This document shows, piece by piece, positions 53,005-61,768 of a stretch of 62,076 nucleotides of DNA. The DNA is from CANLBN01 sp050298695 (GTDB taxonomy: Bacteria > Pseudomonadota > Gammaproteobacteria > Pseudomonadales > Cellvibrionaceae), in contig JBNKUQ010000004.1 of assembly GCA_050298695.1 (NCBI GenBank), forward strand, positions 1 through 62,076, written 5' to 3'. The position numbers and the translations under genes are program-made. Numbering within the stretch: the stretch's first letter is position 1; every line of letters starts with the position of its first letter. The notes beneath the pieces are model-generated. The model ran no database searches. It was not told where the DNA came from and saw only the letters and a program-made list of their open reading frames with translations.

Positions 53005-54270
53005 TTATTTTATCCCCAATTGTTGCAAACGCCCCTGGGCTTCTTTCCCTATGTCTCCACCTCCCTGCGCTGCTGCTTGATAGTAGCGAATGGCTTTATC
53101 TCTTTGATTATTACGCTGGGCAATTTCACCCAGATAAAAAGCCCCAGGTTGGGTTTGTAAGCGTTCATAACTTGCCAGTAAATCAGCTTCAGCTTTTGCA
53201 TAATTATTGAGTTTATTTTGTAATAAGCCCCGGTAAAAATAACCAGCAAAAAAGCTGGGTTCAAGCTGAATTGCCGTTGTGAACGCGGATAGAACAGGGG
53301 ATGCAGATTTATCTTGCTTGAGCTGATCTAACAATCGTCCTTTCGTGATATAAAAACGTGCTTCGCGAGATTGCAAGGCAATCGCCTTATTAGTCAGGTC
53401 TAAAGCTTTATTCCACTCTTTTTTATTAGCTGCCACAATGGCTTCTTGATGGCGTTCATAGGCAGGTTGATCTTTGCGTAATTGCCGAGTGGCGTTTAGA
53501 TAAGCCTTTGTATTACGAACGCCTTTAGGGTAACGTTTAACACGATTTTGATTTTTCTCTACACGTTCCTCTGAGGGTGGATGACTAGCAAAAAAATTAC
53601 TAAAGAAATTACTTTGCTGCCCACTTTGTTTAGATAATTTAACAAAGGTTTGCTGCAATTCAACCGCGCCTTTTACATCGTAGCCGGCAGCAGCCATAAT
53701 TTCCATGCCGTATTTATCGGCTTCGAGTTCGTTGTCGCGGCCATAGCGCGCGTATGCCCCCATGGCTAGGGCGCCAGCGGCTTGTTTGTAGAGTTGGTTA
53801 TCCGAAAAGGCGGTGGCCAATAGCGCCGTTCCCTGTAATAGACTACCGGTTGCCTGATGTTCGGCACCATGGCGTGCAGCGGCATGGACAATTTCATGGC
53901 CTAGTACAGCGGCAAGTTGAGCTTCGTCCTCCAATAGAACTAAAAGACCACTATTGATGGCGATTTTACCTCCAGGCAAGGCCCATGCATTGGGGACGCT
54001 ATTATTCAATACGACAAACTCATAAGGCAATGAAGGCTGAGCACTTTTGCTTGCCAATTTTTGCCCTATTTTATTGATATATTGAGTCACCTTAGGGTCG
54101 ATTAAATAGGTGCCGCCTTGAGCCTGCTGGCTGGGTGGATATTGTTGTTCACCAAGAGCAATTTCCTGCTCTTGGCTCATCAATGTTAACTGGCTTTTTC
54201 CTGTAACGGGGTTTGTACCACAAGCACTGATGAGAATAGTTAGAGCAAAAGCGATAATAATTTTATGCAT
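53005..54270 (-). CDS. BepA/YfgC-like M48 metalloprotease lipoprotein with TPR repeats
   Basis: This 421-residue protein begins with a lipoprotein signal ending ISAC (Cys at about residue 17). The M48 domain has the zinc motif HEIVH (HExxH) in VLGHEIVHAAARHGAEHQ and the third ligand Glu in DNELEADKYGMEIM. The C-terminal half is helical with TPR-like repeats (EWNKALDLTNKAIAL, NYAKAEADLLASYERL, NQRDKAIRYYQAAAQ). This architecture matches the periplasmic quality-control protease BepA, which handles outer-membrane proteins such as LptD. It stands alone. Confidence 0.85.
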   Translation of the reverse strand: MHKIIIAFALTILISACGTNPVTGKSQLTLMSQEQEIALGEQQYPPSQQAQGGTYLIDPKVTQYINKIGQKLASKSAQPSLPYEFVVLNNSVPNAWALPGGKIAINSGLLVLLEDEAQLAAVLGHEIVHAAARHGAEHQATGSLLQGTALLATAFSDNQLYKQAAGALAMGAYARYGRDNELEADKYGMEIMAAAGYDVKGAVELQQTFVKLSKQSGQQSNFFSNFFASHPPSEERVEKNQNRVKRYPKGVRNTKAYLNATRQLRKDQPAYERHQEAIVAANKKEWNKALDLTNKAIALQSREARFYITKGRLLDQLKQDKSASPVLSAFTTAIQLEPSFFAGYFYRGLLQNKLNNYAKAEADLLASYERLQTQPGAFYLGEIAQRNNQRDKAIRYYQAAAQGGGDIGKEAQGRLQQLGIK

Positions 54271-54387
54271 GAAGTATTACCTGTTTACGTATAATGTGGG
54301 CTGATGTTTTCTGTTAATAAACTTTATTAACGGTTAAAAGGGAATTAAATCGTAAAAATGAGCAAATTATAAAAGAGGTTCTATCAC

Positions 54388-55161
54388 GTGCTAATTGTCA
54401 TTTCACCTGCCAAAACGCTTGACTATGAGACACCAGCCACCACAAAGAAGTCAAGCCAACCCGTATTGCTCGATGAATCGCAAGCACTGATAGATGAGCT
54501 AACACAACTAGCTCCCCAGGATATTTCGGCATTAATGGGAATTAGCGATAAATTGGGCACTCTTAATTACAATCGCTACCAAGAGTGGCAACGACCTTTT
54601 ACCAAAACCAATGCCAAGCAAGCGGTATTGGCATTTAAAGGCGACGTTTATACGGGCCTTGAGGCGGAATCCTTTAATGATGACGAGTTGGCCTATGCTC
54701 AACAGCATTTACGCATCCTGTCAGGTCTTTACGGTGTGTTAAGGCCTTTGGATTTAATGCAGGCTTACCGATTAGAGATGGGCACTAAATTTAATAATGC
54801 CCGAGGTAAAGATCTTTACCATTTTTGGGGCGACAAAATCACTCAATTACTTAATAAGCAACTGAAAAGTCTCAAGAGTGATGTATTGGTTAACTTGGCA
54901 TCCAATGAATACTTTAAAGCGATCAATACAGATAAGCTAAATGCAACAGTCATTACCCCAATCTTTAAAGATAAAAAGAAAGGGCAGTACAAAATTATTA
55001 GCTTTTATGCCAAAAAAGCCCGAGGCTTGATGAGTGCCTACGCGATCAAAAAGGGTATCAATGACGTCACTAAACTGAAGCGTTTTAATGGGGAAGGTTA
55101 TGCTTACAATAAGGAGTTAAGTAAAGGTGATGAATGGGTTTTTACCCGAGAAGAACCGTAA
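54388..55161 (+). CDS. yaaA: Peroxide stress protein YaaA (DUF328)
   Basis: This 257-residue protein lowers intracellular iron and DNA damage during peroxide stress in E. coli. Family marks are the start MLIVISPAKTLDYETP, the region KGDVYTGLEAESF, LYGVLRPLDLMQAYRLEMGTK within the conserved middle, and NLASNEYFKAI. Length matches E. coli YaaA (258). It stands alone, and the lipoprotein gene downstream is convergent. Confidence 0.94.
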   Translation: MLIVISPAKTLDYETPATTKKSSQPVLLDESQALIDELTQLAPQDISALMGISDKLGTLNYNRYQEWQRPFTKTNAKQAVLAFKGDVYTGLEAESFNDDELAYAQQHLRILSGLYGVLRPLDLMQAYRLEMGTKFNNARGKDLYHFWGDKITQLLNKQLKSLKSDVLVNLASNEYFKAINTDKLNATVITPIFKDKKKGQYKIISFYAKKARGLMSAYAIKKGINDVTKLKRFNGEGYAYNKELSKGDEWVFTREEP

Positions 55162-55169
55162 GTTAAACC

Positions 55170-55487
55170 TCACTGTATCGCTTTTGCTTGGTTTTCAATC
55201 CATTGCTTATAGGCAGCTTCCCAGGCTTTATACTCTGCATAAGTTTGGCCGCTAGGGTCATTTTGCTCCCGCCACTGGCGGTACTCATCAAATGTTGCAG
55301 GCTGAGAGCGGTCGACTTTTACGGCTTTTCTTGGTTTTTTGGGAGCAGCCGTATCTTCTTCCGCTGTATTAGATTCTTTTTCTGTATTGCTCTGAGTCAC
55401 AGGATCTATATACAAAAACGTCTCTTTTGTTGCAGAACATCCAGAAAGTACAAAAAACAAGCAAATTGTGGTTAGCAAAGGTCGCAT
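55170..55487 (-). CDS. Small lipoprotein, paralogue of the one before pstC
   Basis: This 105-residue protein has a short signal with the lipobox LSGC (Cys17) and a low-complexity acidic/Lys linker. It then has the aromatic module FDEYRQWREQNDPSGQTYAE...YKAWEAAYKQWIE, which aligns with the end of the lipoprotein at 47539-47928. Function unknown. It is convergent with yaaA and lies 243 bp from pstS, transcribed away from it. Confidence 0.75.
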   Translation of the reverse strand: MRPLLTTICLFFVLSGCSATKETFLYIDPVTQSNTEKESNTAEEDTAAPKKPRKAVKVDRSQPATFDEYRQWREQNDPSGQTYAEYKAWEAAYKQWIENQAKAIQ

Positions 55488-55592
55488 AAAACGTATAGCT
55501 GTTATTCAAGTAAAGGCAGGCAGTGATAGTAATCCTCTCGTTAGCCCCTGTAAAGCCACGGGGTGAAAATGCCTAAACAAGCGATTACTTGC

Positions 55593-55611
55593 CTGTCATA
55601 TTCTTGTCATA
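55593..55611 (+). promoter_or_regulatory. Pho box of pstS
   Basis: CTGTCATATTCTTGTCATA contains two near-perfect Pho heptamers (CTGTCAT, TTGTCAT) separated by four bases. A -10 element TATGAT follows at 55621-55626, about 10 bp away. This is the classic layout of a PhoB-activated promoter. Confidence 0.85.
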
Positions 55612-55730
55612 TTTCATCCCTATGATCACTAATGTCTGCGGGGGGCCAGGTAATGCCTCCAATCAATGAGGCGCCTTGACCATAAATAGGCCCCCAAAAT
55701 CTTAAAACGTGAATACCCTGGAGGCTTTCA

Positions 55731-56777
55731 GTGAATAAATTAACGACTGTCGCCGTAGCAACTGCTGCTGCACTTACTATCAGTTTTACTGCATCTGCTC
55801 GCGATAGCATCAGTATCGTTGGTTCATCAACGGTTTATCCTTTTGCAACGACTGTTGCTGAAAAGTTTGGTAAAACCACCACTTTCAAAACGCCAACAAT
55901 TGAGTCTACTGGCTCAGGCGGTGGTGCTAAGCTATTTTGTGCGGGTGTGGGTGTAGACCATCCCGATATCACTAATGCTTCACGTCGCATGAAAAAGTCA
56001 GAGTTTGAAAAGTGTACCGCTAACGGCGTTAAAGTAACGGAAGTGCTAATTGGTTTTGACGGTATTGCAATCGCCAACTCGAAAAAAGCGACTCAATATG
56101 AATTAACTCGTAAAGACCTGTTCCTTGCTTTGGCCAAAAACGTTCCAGACCCTAAAGGTGAACAAAAGCTTGTACCCAACCCTTACAAAACCTGGAAGGA
56201 TGTTAACCCTGCATTACCTAACGTAGCGATCGAAGTATTAGGGCCTCCTCCTACTTCAGGTACTCGTGACGCATTTGCTGAATTAGCAATGGAAGGTGGT
56301 TGTAAGAAGTTTGAGTGGATCAAAGCCATGAAGAAAACTGACAAAAGCGCATACAAAGCAGCTTGTCATACTATCCGTGAAGACGGTGCGTACATCGAAT
56401 CAGGCGAAAACGATAATTTGATCGTTCAAAAACTTCAAAAGAATTCTAATGCGTTAGGTATCTTTGGTTTCAGTTTCTTGGAAGAGAATGCATCAAAAGT
56501 ACAAGCGTCAAAAGTTGAAGGTGTTGAACCAAACTTTGAAACCATTGCTGACAAGAGCTACAGCATATCTCGTCCACTCTACTTCTATGTTAAGAAGAAC
56601 CACGTAGGTGTTGTTCCTGGTATCGAAGAATATATTGCGGAGTTCACCAAAGAATCAGCTTGGGGACCAGAAGGCTACCTAGCTGAGCGTGGAATGATTC
56701 CACTATCTGATGAACTGCGTACTAAATTTGCTAGCAATGCTAAATCACTAAAGACGTTGGAATTATCTGACTTCTAA
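55731..56777 (+). CDS. pstS: Periplasmic phosphate-binding protein PstS
   Basis: This 348-residue binding protein delivers phosphate to PstCAB. It begins with GTG after a strong CTGGAGG site and has a signal peptide (TVAVATAAALTISFTASA). Ligand-binding segments are VGSSTVYPFATTVAEKFG, ESTGSGGGAKLFCAG and PPPTSGTRDAFAEL. It is of the long marine/pseudomonad type. It is separated from pstC by 7.6 kb and has its own Pho box and terminator, so it is expressed as a monocistronic unit. Confidence 0.95.
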   Translation: MNKLTTVAVATAAALTISFTASARDSISIVGSSTVYPFATTVAEKFGKTTTFKTPTIESTGSGGGAKLFCAGVGVDHPDITNASRRMKKSEFEKCTANGVKVTEVLIGFDGIAIANSKKATQYELTRKDLFLALAKNVPDPKGEQKLVPNPYKTWKDVNPALPNVAIEVLGPPPTSGTRDAFAELAMEGGCKKFEWIKAMKKTDKSAYKAACHTIREDGAYIESGENDNLIVQKLQKNSNALGIFGFSFLEENASKVQASKVEGVEPNFETIADKSYSISRPLYFYVKKNHVGVVPGIEEYIAEFTKESAWGPEGYLAERGMIPLSDELRTKFASNAKSLKTLELSDF

Positions 56778-56853
56778 AATGGATTTTTAGTTACTCTCGT
56801 ATTTACAGCAGTTAAGTTACTACAGTTAACTATTACAGATTGTCTCATAGATT

Positions 56854-56878
56854 AAGCCCGGCATTGTCGGGCTTTTTT
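56854..56878 (+). terminator. pstS terminator
   Basis: AAGCCCG-GCATTGT-CGGGCTT is a 7-bp stem followed by TTTT, about 75 bp after the pstS stop. Confidence 0.85.
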
Positions 56879-56979
56879 GTGTTGGATGAGTGCTAATTCA
56901 CGTGGTCACGTGATAGAGTAGCCTGCGATAATCGTAGAAACCGGTTTCTAAGATAATAAAAACAAAGCAGACTAAGCTA

Positions 56980-57576
56980 ATGATCAAGCCCTTTTCTCAA
57001 GCCTGTGAAAATAATGCCATTCCGATTTTAAATCATTTAACACGCTTATTGGCTGATGCTGAAACCGTGCTAGAAATTGGTAGCGGCACGGGCCAGCATG
57101 CCATATGTTTTGCTAAAGCCTTACCCCATTTACAGTGGCAGCCAAGCGACCTGATCGATAATCACGAAGGTATTTGTTTATGGCTGGATGATGCAGGCTT
57201 GCACAATGTTTCTCCCCCAATGGATCTAGACTTGTCAGAGCCGTACGAAGACGATCAACGCTACGACGCTGTATTTATGTCAAATACTTTACATATTATT
57301 CACTGGGAGCAGGTGCAATACGGGTTTACCCAGTTAAAAAAAATGCTCAATCCAAATGGCCTGTTGCTTGTCTATGGCCCCTTTAATTACCAAGGTCGAT
57401 TTACCAGTGAAAGCAATATGCGTTTTGAACAGTGGTTAAAAGCCATTGATCCAGATCGTGGTATTCGCGATTTTGAACGAGTGAATCGTTTAGCCCAGAG
57501 CAATGGACTGAGCTTTGAGGAAGATAATGCGATGCCCGCTAATAATCGCCTATTAGTCTGGCGCTCTAAACGGTAA
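56980..57576 (+). CDS. DUF938 family SAM-dependent methyltransferase
   Basis: This 198-residue protein matches the DUF938 family. It has a Rossmann SAM-binding motif I, LEIGSGTGQHAICFAKALP, preceded by FSQACENNAIPIL typical of the family, then MSNTLHIIHWEQVQYGF and LLVYGPFNYQG. The substrate is unknown. Its 3' end overlaps the convergent acyltransferase gene by 24 bp. Confidence 0.85.
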   Translation: MIKPFSQACENNAIPILNHLTRLLADAETVLEIGSGTGQHAICFAKALPHLQWQPSDLIDNHEGICLWLDDAGLHNVSPPMDLDLSEPYEDDQRYDAVFMSNTLHIIHWEQVQYGFTQLKKMLNPNGLLLVYGPFNYQGRFTSESNMRFEQWLKAIDPDRGIRDFERVNRLAQSNGLSFEEDNAMPANNRLLVWRSKR

Positions 57577-58695
57577 ACGCTCGCCAGCAGCTTTGATATA
57601 GTGATCGATTTCTCTCGCCTCTGCTTTAACAAAGCGACGAACAGCCGTATCAAATTGAGGATCCACTAACCAGTGAAAAGAAGTCGTTGGAGTTGGTTTA
57701 AAGCCTCGCTGTATTTTATGTTCTCCCTGCGCACCGGGGTCAAAGCGTTTAAGTTTGTGTTTAATCGCGTATTCGATGCCTTGATAGTAGCAGGCTTCAA
57801 AATGCAATTGATCGTATTCCTCTTTGGCCCCCCAATAACGACCGTATAAAGTTTGACTATCTTTAAAATAAAGCGCAGCGGCAATAACTTCTCCCTTTTC
57901 TATCGCCTGAACCATAACGAGATGTGTACTTAAATACTTTGCCACCAAGGGAAAAAAAGTTTCACTTAAATAACCTTGCTGGCCACTGCGTTTAAAATAA
58001 GTCAAATGATAAAACAAGTAAAAGAGTTGCCAGTCTTCCTGACTAATATCATCGGCCTCTTTAACACAAAGACTGATGTTCTGTTCAACAACCCGACGGC
58101 GTTCTTTTTTCAAGTTCTTACGTTTTCGAGAATTAAAACTTGCTAAAAACTCATCAAAGCTTTGGTAGTTATGATTAAACCAGTGATATTGACAGCCAAA
58201 ACGTTGATTATAGCGTCGTGAAATTAGCGTTTCTTGTTGCTCTGCATTAGGGAAAAGCCAGTGACAAGACGAATAATTATTTTTCTCCGCTTCATTTTCA
58301 ATTGCCGTCAATGCAAAGTCTACAATATGTTTTTGATCACAGTGGTTTGCGATCCCCCAGCGAGGGCCGCTTGCCGGTGTAAAGGGAATCGCATTGAGCA
58401 GTTTGGGGTAATACTCTTTTCCATATCGATGGTAGGCATCTGCCCAAGCCCAATCGAACACATACTCGCCATAGGAATGAAATTTTAAAAAAAGAGGCAT
58501 TACCAAAAGCGTATTATCTCGATCACTAACAATTAAGTGGTGTGATTGCCAACCCGTGGATTGAGATATGCTACCGCTTTCTTCTAAGGCAGCGAAAAAT
58601 TCATGGCGTAAAAAAGGGTAGTCAATCCCGCAAAGGGCATTCCAATCCTTAGCAGAAATCTCGTGGATGGAATCAATAAATTGAGCGCGCATCAA
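57553..58695 (-). CDS. FemAB/GNAT-like protein (COG3146 family)
   Basis: This 380-residue cytoplasmic protein matches the family annotated as peptidoglycan biosynthesis/recognition N-acyltransferase (COG3146, DUF482). Marks are HEFFAALEESGSISQSTGWQ near the start, KRKNLKKERRRV, FYHLTYFKRSGQQGYL, GAALYF-type AAALYFKDSQTLYGRYWG, and FDPGAQGEHKIQRGFKP near the end. Two GNAT-like halves are expected. Substrate unknown. The downstream end overlaps the DUF938 gene, and a foldback repeat lies just upstream. Confidence 0.85.
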   Translation of the reverse strand: MMRAQFIDSIHEISAKDWNALCGIDYPFLRHEFFAALEESGSISQSTGWQSHHLIVSDRDNTLLVMPLFLKFHSYGEYVFDWAWADAYHRYGKEYYPKLLNAIPFTPASGPRWGIANHCDQKHIVDFALTAIENEAEKNNYSSCHWLFPNAEQQETLISRRYNQRFGCQYHWFNHNYQSFDEFLASFNSRKRKNLKKERRRVVEQNISLCVKEADDISQEDWQLFYLFYHLTYFKRSGQQGYLSETFFPLVAKYLSTHLVMVQAIEKGEVIAAALYFKDSQTLYGRYWGAKEEYDQLHFEACYYQGIEYAIKHKLKRFDPGAQGEHKIQRGFKPTPTTSFHWLVDPQFDTAVRRFVKAEAREIDHYIKAAGERLPFRAPD

Positions 58696-58711
58696 ACTTA
58701 AATAAATTATT

Positions 58712-58794
58712 TGCTGCCGTCATACCCGCGGAGGCGGGTATCCAGGGTGATCGAAGCCACTTTTGTGTCTGGATTCCCGCCTTCGCGGGAATGA
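58712..58794. repeat. Foldback palindrome (family copy 5, core only)
   Basis: CGTCATACCCGCGGAGGCGGG followed by TATCCAG faces CTGGATTCCCGCCTTCGCGG-GAATGACG. The two halves are near-complementary over about 28 bp around a ~28-base loop. Only the core of the repeat family is present, between the acyltransferase and cytochrome c' genes. Confidence 0.7.
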
Positions 58795-58881
58795 CGATGA
58801 TATTTTTTAAATACATAAAAAGTATTTAGCTGGAAAAGAGCACTTCGCGATGAAAGTGCTCAGTGGAAAGGAAAAAATATA

Positions 58882-59334
58882 TTATTCAGAACGGTAATCG
58901 TTGTGGCAACCCTTACAGGATTGACCTAGTGCGCCGAAAGCAGGCTTTATCGTGCTCATATCGTTAGATTTTGCGGCAGCCAACAGTTTTTCAGCGGCAT
59001 CAGTAAAGCTTTCCAATTTTTTGTCGAACTCCGCTTTGTCTTTCCAGATAGCGGCTTTGGCGCGAGAATTTTCAGCAACGCTCTCTACTAAAAAGCCATT
59101 GCTGGCGAGTTTGCTTAAATCAAATATTGCCTCTGCATGTTCTGAAAAGGCAGAGGCGTCGTAATCTATTTTACCTTTTACCATTCCAGCCATTGGGCCA
59201 ATATGCCATTTCACCATTTTAAACGTGGATTGGCGATAATCGATAGCAGCCTCTTGCGCTTTGCTATTATCGGCGGATGCATAGTGTGTACTGAGTAGAG
59301 CGAAAGATAGTACTAAAGATAAACGTTTCAACAT
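58882..59334 (-). CDS. Cytochrome c' / c556 family protein
   Basis: This 150-residue periplasmic cytochrome has an N-terminal signal (LSLVLSFALLSTHYASA) and a four-helix-bundle body. The single heme motif CKGCH lies close to the C-terminus, in GQSCKGCHNDYRSE, the hallmark of the cytochrome c' family. The start of the mature part includes YRQSTFKMVKWHIGPMAGM, as in the family. Roles include gas binding or electron transfer; the role here is unknown. It follows phoR on the same strand after 49 bp. Confidence 0.9.
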   Translation of the reverse strand: MLKRLSLVLSFALLSTHYASADNSKAQEAAIDYRQSTFKMVKWHIGPMAGMVKGKIDYDASAFSEHAEAIFDLSKLASNGFLVESVAENSRAKAAIWKDKAEFDKKLESFTDAAEKLLAAAKSNDMSTIKPAFGALGQSCKGCHNDYRSE

Positions 59335-59383
59335 AGGATATGTCCTCTGGAAAAAGTTTTTTATATAGTTATGTCAATACAAC

Positions 59384-60694
59384 TTACAAACGTACTAAAC
59401 GGCTGCTGGGAAAGATGCAAGAAAAGGTGCTGCCGCGGTTATAAATACTGTCAATTTGTAAACGAGCATCATGCCGCAATAGAATATGTTTAACAATAGC
59501 CAGCCCTAGGCCTGTACCCCCCGTTTGAATCGATCGACTGGGATCAACGCGATAAAAACGTTCAGTTAAACGGCTAATGTGTTCTGGCTCGATACCAATG
59601 CCCTCATCTTTTACGGAAACAACCAGGTTTCCGGCCAAATTAATGGATGCAGAAACATAAATATTTTTTCCTGATGGAGAATACTTAACTGCATTGGTAA
59701 TGAGGTTAGAAAAGGCACTGTGCAATTCACGATCATTACCCATCAAGGCGATAGCATCGTCACACTGCAAATGAATAGTTTGCTTTTTCTCACCACTTAC
59801 CGCCCGCCCTTCGCTGCAAATCATATCCAGTAGTGGTTTCAGCGTAACCGTCGATTCTTGCTCCTTGCTGCTGCGATCAGTTTCCAATTTTGACAGCATG
59901 GTTAAGTCATTAATCAATGTCGTCATGCGTGTTGTTTGTTGCAGCATTTGTTGCATGGCTTTTTGCCAGTGAGGGCTAACTTGCTCGGATACCATTTGAC
60001 TGTCCTCAAGTGTTTCCAGATAGCCTCGTATCACGGTTAAGGGTGTTCGCAACTCGTGGCTCACATTGGCCACAAAGTCTTTGCGCATTTGCTCCAATCT
60101 ATAAATTCGCGTCACATCGCGCACAATGAGTAGCGCTTCACCTTCGCCAAAACGAGTCACCTGAAACTCGAGCTGGACTTCAGCATGACGAGGCGAGGGC
60201 AAACTGAGAGGTATATGGTAATCGCCCTTTTCGAGGTAGGAAACAAACGTTGGGTTGCGCATAAAGTTGATAATGGAGTGGCCAGTATCGCCTTTTTTCA
60301 AGTCGAGAAGGTGTTCCGTGGCCTGGTTCCACCACTTTAAATTATCGTCTTTATCCAAGAGAATAACCGCATCATTGAGCGCAGCGGTTGTTGCGTCAAC
60401 GCGGGCAATAATGGATTTGAGCTTATTTTTCTCCCGAATCTCTCGGCGTTTTAGACGACTAAGATGATCGAACACTTGGCCCCACAAACCTCCAGCATCA
60501 GGAATATAGGAGAGTTTACGACGTTGCAGACATTTAAGAAGTAGGCGTAAATTGTGGAGATGAAAGCCAACATAGAGGAGCATGCCGACAACAAGCGTGG
60601 GCATCACGTACCCAAGCATCAAGCCAATAATGAGCGCAACAATAGCGAAACCTGCTAAACGCCGAATTTCCGATGAAATGCCAGTGTAGGGCAA
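59384..60694 (-). CDS. phoR: Phosphate regulon sensor kinase PhoR
   Basis: This 436-residue kinase senses Pst/PhoU state and phosphorylates PhoB. Two N-terminal hydrophobic segments (about residues 13-48) are followed by a PAS domain (about 95-200). The HisKA box has His213 in VANVSHELRTPLTVIRGYLE. The ATPase domain has NLITNAVKYSPSG, VKDEGIGI and GGTGLGLAIVKHIL. Order and length match PhoR. It begins 34 bp after phoB, with which it forms an operon. Confidence 0.95.
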   Translation of the reverse strand: MPYTGISSEIRRLAGFAIVALIIGLMLGYVMPTLVVGMLLYVGFHLHNLRLLLKCLQRRKLSYIPDAGGLWGQVFDHLSRLKRREIREKNKLKSIIARVDATTAALNDAVILLDKDDNLKWWNQATEHLLDLKKGDTGHSIINFMRNPTFVSYLEKGDYHIPLSLPSPRHAEVQLEFQVTRFGEGEALLIVRDVTRIYRLEQMRKDFVANVSHELRTPLTVIRGYLETLEDSQMVSEQVSPHWQKAMQQMLQQTTRMTTLINDLTMLSKLETDRSSKEQESTVTLKPLLDMICSEGRAVSGEKKQTIHLQCDDAIALMGNDRELHSAFSNLITNAVKYSPSGKNIYVSASINLAGNLVVSVKDEGIGIEPEHISRLTERFYRVDPSRSIQTGGTGLGLAIVKHILLRHDARLQIDSIYNRGSTFSCIFPSSRLVRL

Positions 60695-60728
60695 GAGCTT
60701 ATCCTAACAAAAAATAAAGGGGCTTATT

Positions 60729-61454
60729 CTATGCTTTTAAAGCCAGTTTCGTCGAGAAGCGATATCCTGCACCACGAACGGTTTGGATTAAACGGTCGTG
60801 TTTATCAATATTCAAAACCTTTCGTAAGCGTCGAATATGCACGTCTACGGTACGCTCCTCAACATACACATTTCCGCCCCAAACATGGTCCAATAGTTGG
60901 CTGCGGGTGTATACGCGGTCTTGGTGCGTGAGGAAAAACTCCAGCAAGCGATATTCCGTAGGGCCCATTTGTAGAGGGTGCTCATTAATGGTTGCTACGT
61001 GGCTCACGGGGTCGAGACACAAACCTTCGGCACACAAGGGAGAGAGTGGCGCGGCATCTTCTGAGCGTCTTAATACGGCTTTAAGACGAGCAACCAGCTC
61101 ACGCGGAGAAAAGGGCTTAGTGATATAGTCGTCGGCACCCACCTCTAGGCCCTGGATTTTATTATCCTCCTCGCCCTTAGCCGTCAGCATGATGATGGGT
61201 ATGCTGCTTGTAAGCTCATCTTTTTTGAGCCTTCTCGCCAATTCTATGCCGCTGGTGCCCGGTAACATCCAATCCAATAAAATCAAATGGGGTTTTTCAT
61301 CAACAATAATGGCGTGGGCTTGTTGGGCATCCTCAGCTTCCAGGCAATGGTAATCAGCCATTTCTAGCGCAATACGCAGCATATCGCGAATGGGGGCTTC
61401 GTCATCGACAATCAGTATAGTTTTATCACGGTTCATAGCAATTCCAGTCATCAT
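60729..61454 (-). CDS. phoB: Phosphate regulon response regulator PhoB
   Basis: This 241-residue OmpR-type activator binds Pho boxes. The receiver has the DDE acidic cluster, the phospho-Asp in LILLDWMLPGTSG, and TAKGEEDNKIQGLEVGADDYITKPFSPREL. The C-terminal winged helix contains EYRLLEFFLTHQDRVYTRSQ and VEERTVDVHIRRLRK. The frame opens at 61454, but the Met at 61434-61436 (MNRDKTILIVDDE) is nearer the normal PhoB start. A strong Pho box upstream indicates autoregulation. Confidence 0.96.
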   Translation of the reverse strand: MMTGIAMNRDKTILIVDDEAPIRDMLRIALEMADYHCLEAEDAQQAHAIIVDEKPHLILLDWMLPGTSGIELARRLKKDELTSSIPIIMLTAKGEEDNKIQGLEVGADDYITKPFSPRELVARLKAVLRRSEDAAPLSPLCAEGLCLDPVSHVATINEHPLQMGPTEYRLLEFFLTHQDRVYTRSQLLDHVWGGNVYVEERTVDVHIRRLRKVLNIDKHDRLIQTVRGAGYRFSTKLALKA

Positions 61455-61481
61455 CCACTATAGCCATTAAATAATCCTTTT

Positions 61482-61499
61482 ATGACAAGTATATGACAG
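61482..61499 (-). promoter_or_regulatory. Pho box of phoB
   Basis: On the minus strand CTGTCATATACTTGTCAT contains two Pho heptamers separated by four bases, almost identical to the pstS site. It lies about 30-60 bp upstream of the phoB start. The remaining ~270 bp up to vgrG are AT-rich, with no gene or clear structure. Confidence 0.85.
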
Positions 61500-61768
61500 C
61501 AGTTTTAATCATTCTAATTAAGCCCCACACATCGACTACAGGCCTGTCGCCTAATTCAACATTATCGGAAAAATCAGTGAGACAGGTCACAAATTTGACA
61601 TTTAATCTCGTTAATTTTCAGGGAAATATTCTCATCCCGTCCAAAATATCGAATACTAAGTCCATAAATCTAAATATAAGCCTTATTCTCCATTCAACAC
61701 CTTTGAGGGAATACGAGCTTCACGCCAGCTAGGGCCAGTATATACAAGGAAAAGGAAAAGGAGACGTT

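Noticed and set aside
53754..53957. Plus-strand ORF opposite the M48 protease
   Set aside because: It is the antisense shadow of the HExxH-encoding region and has no start signals or domain.
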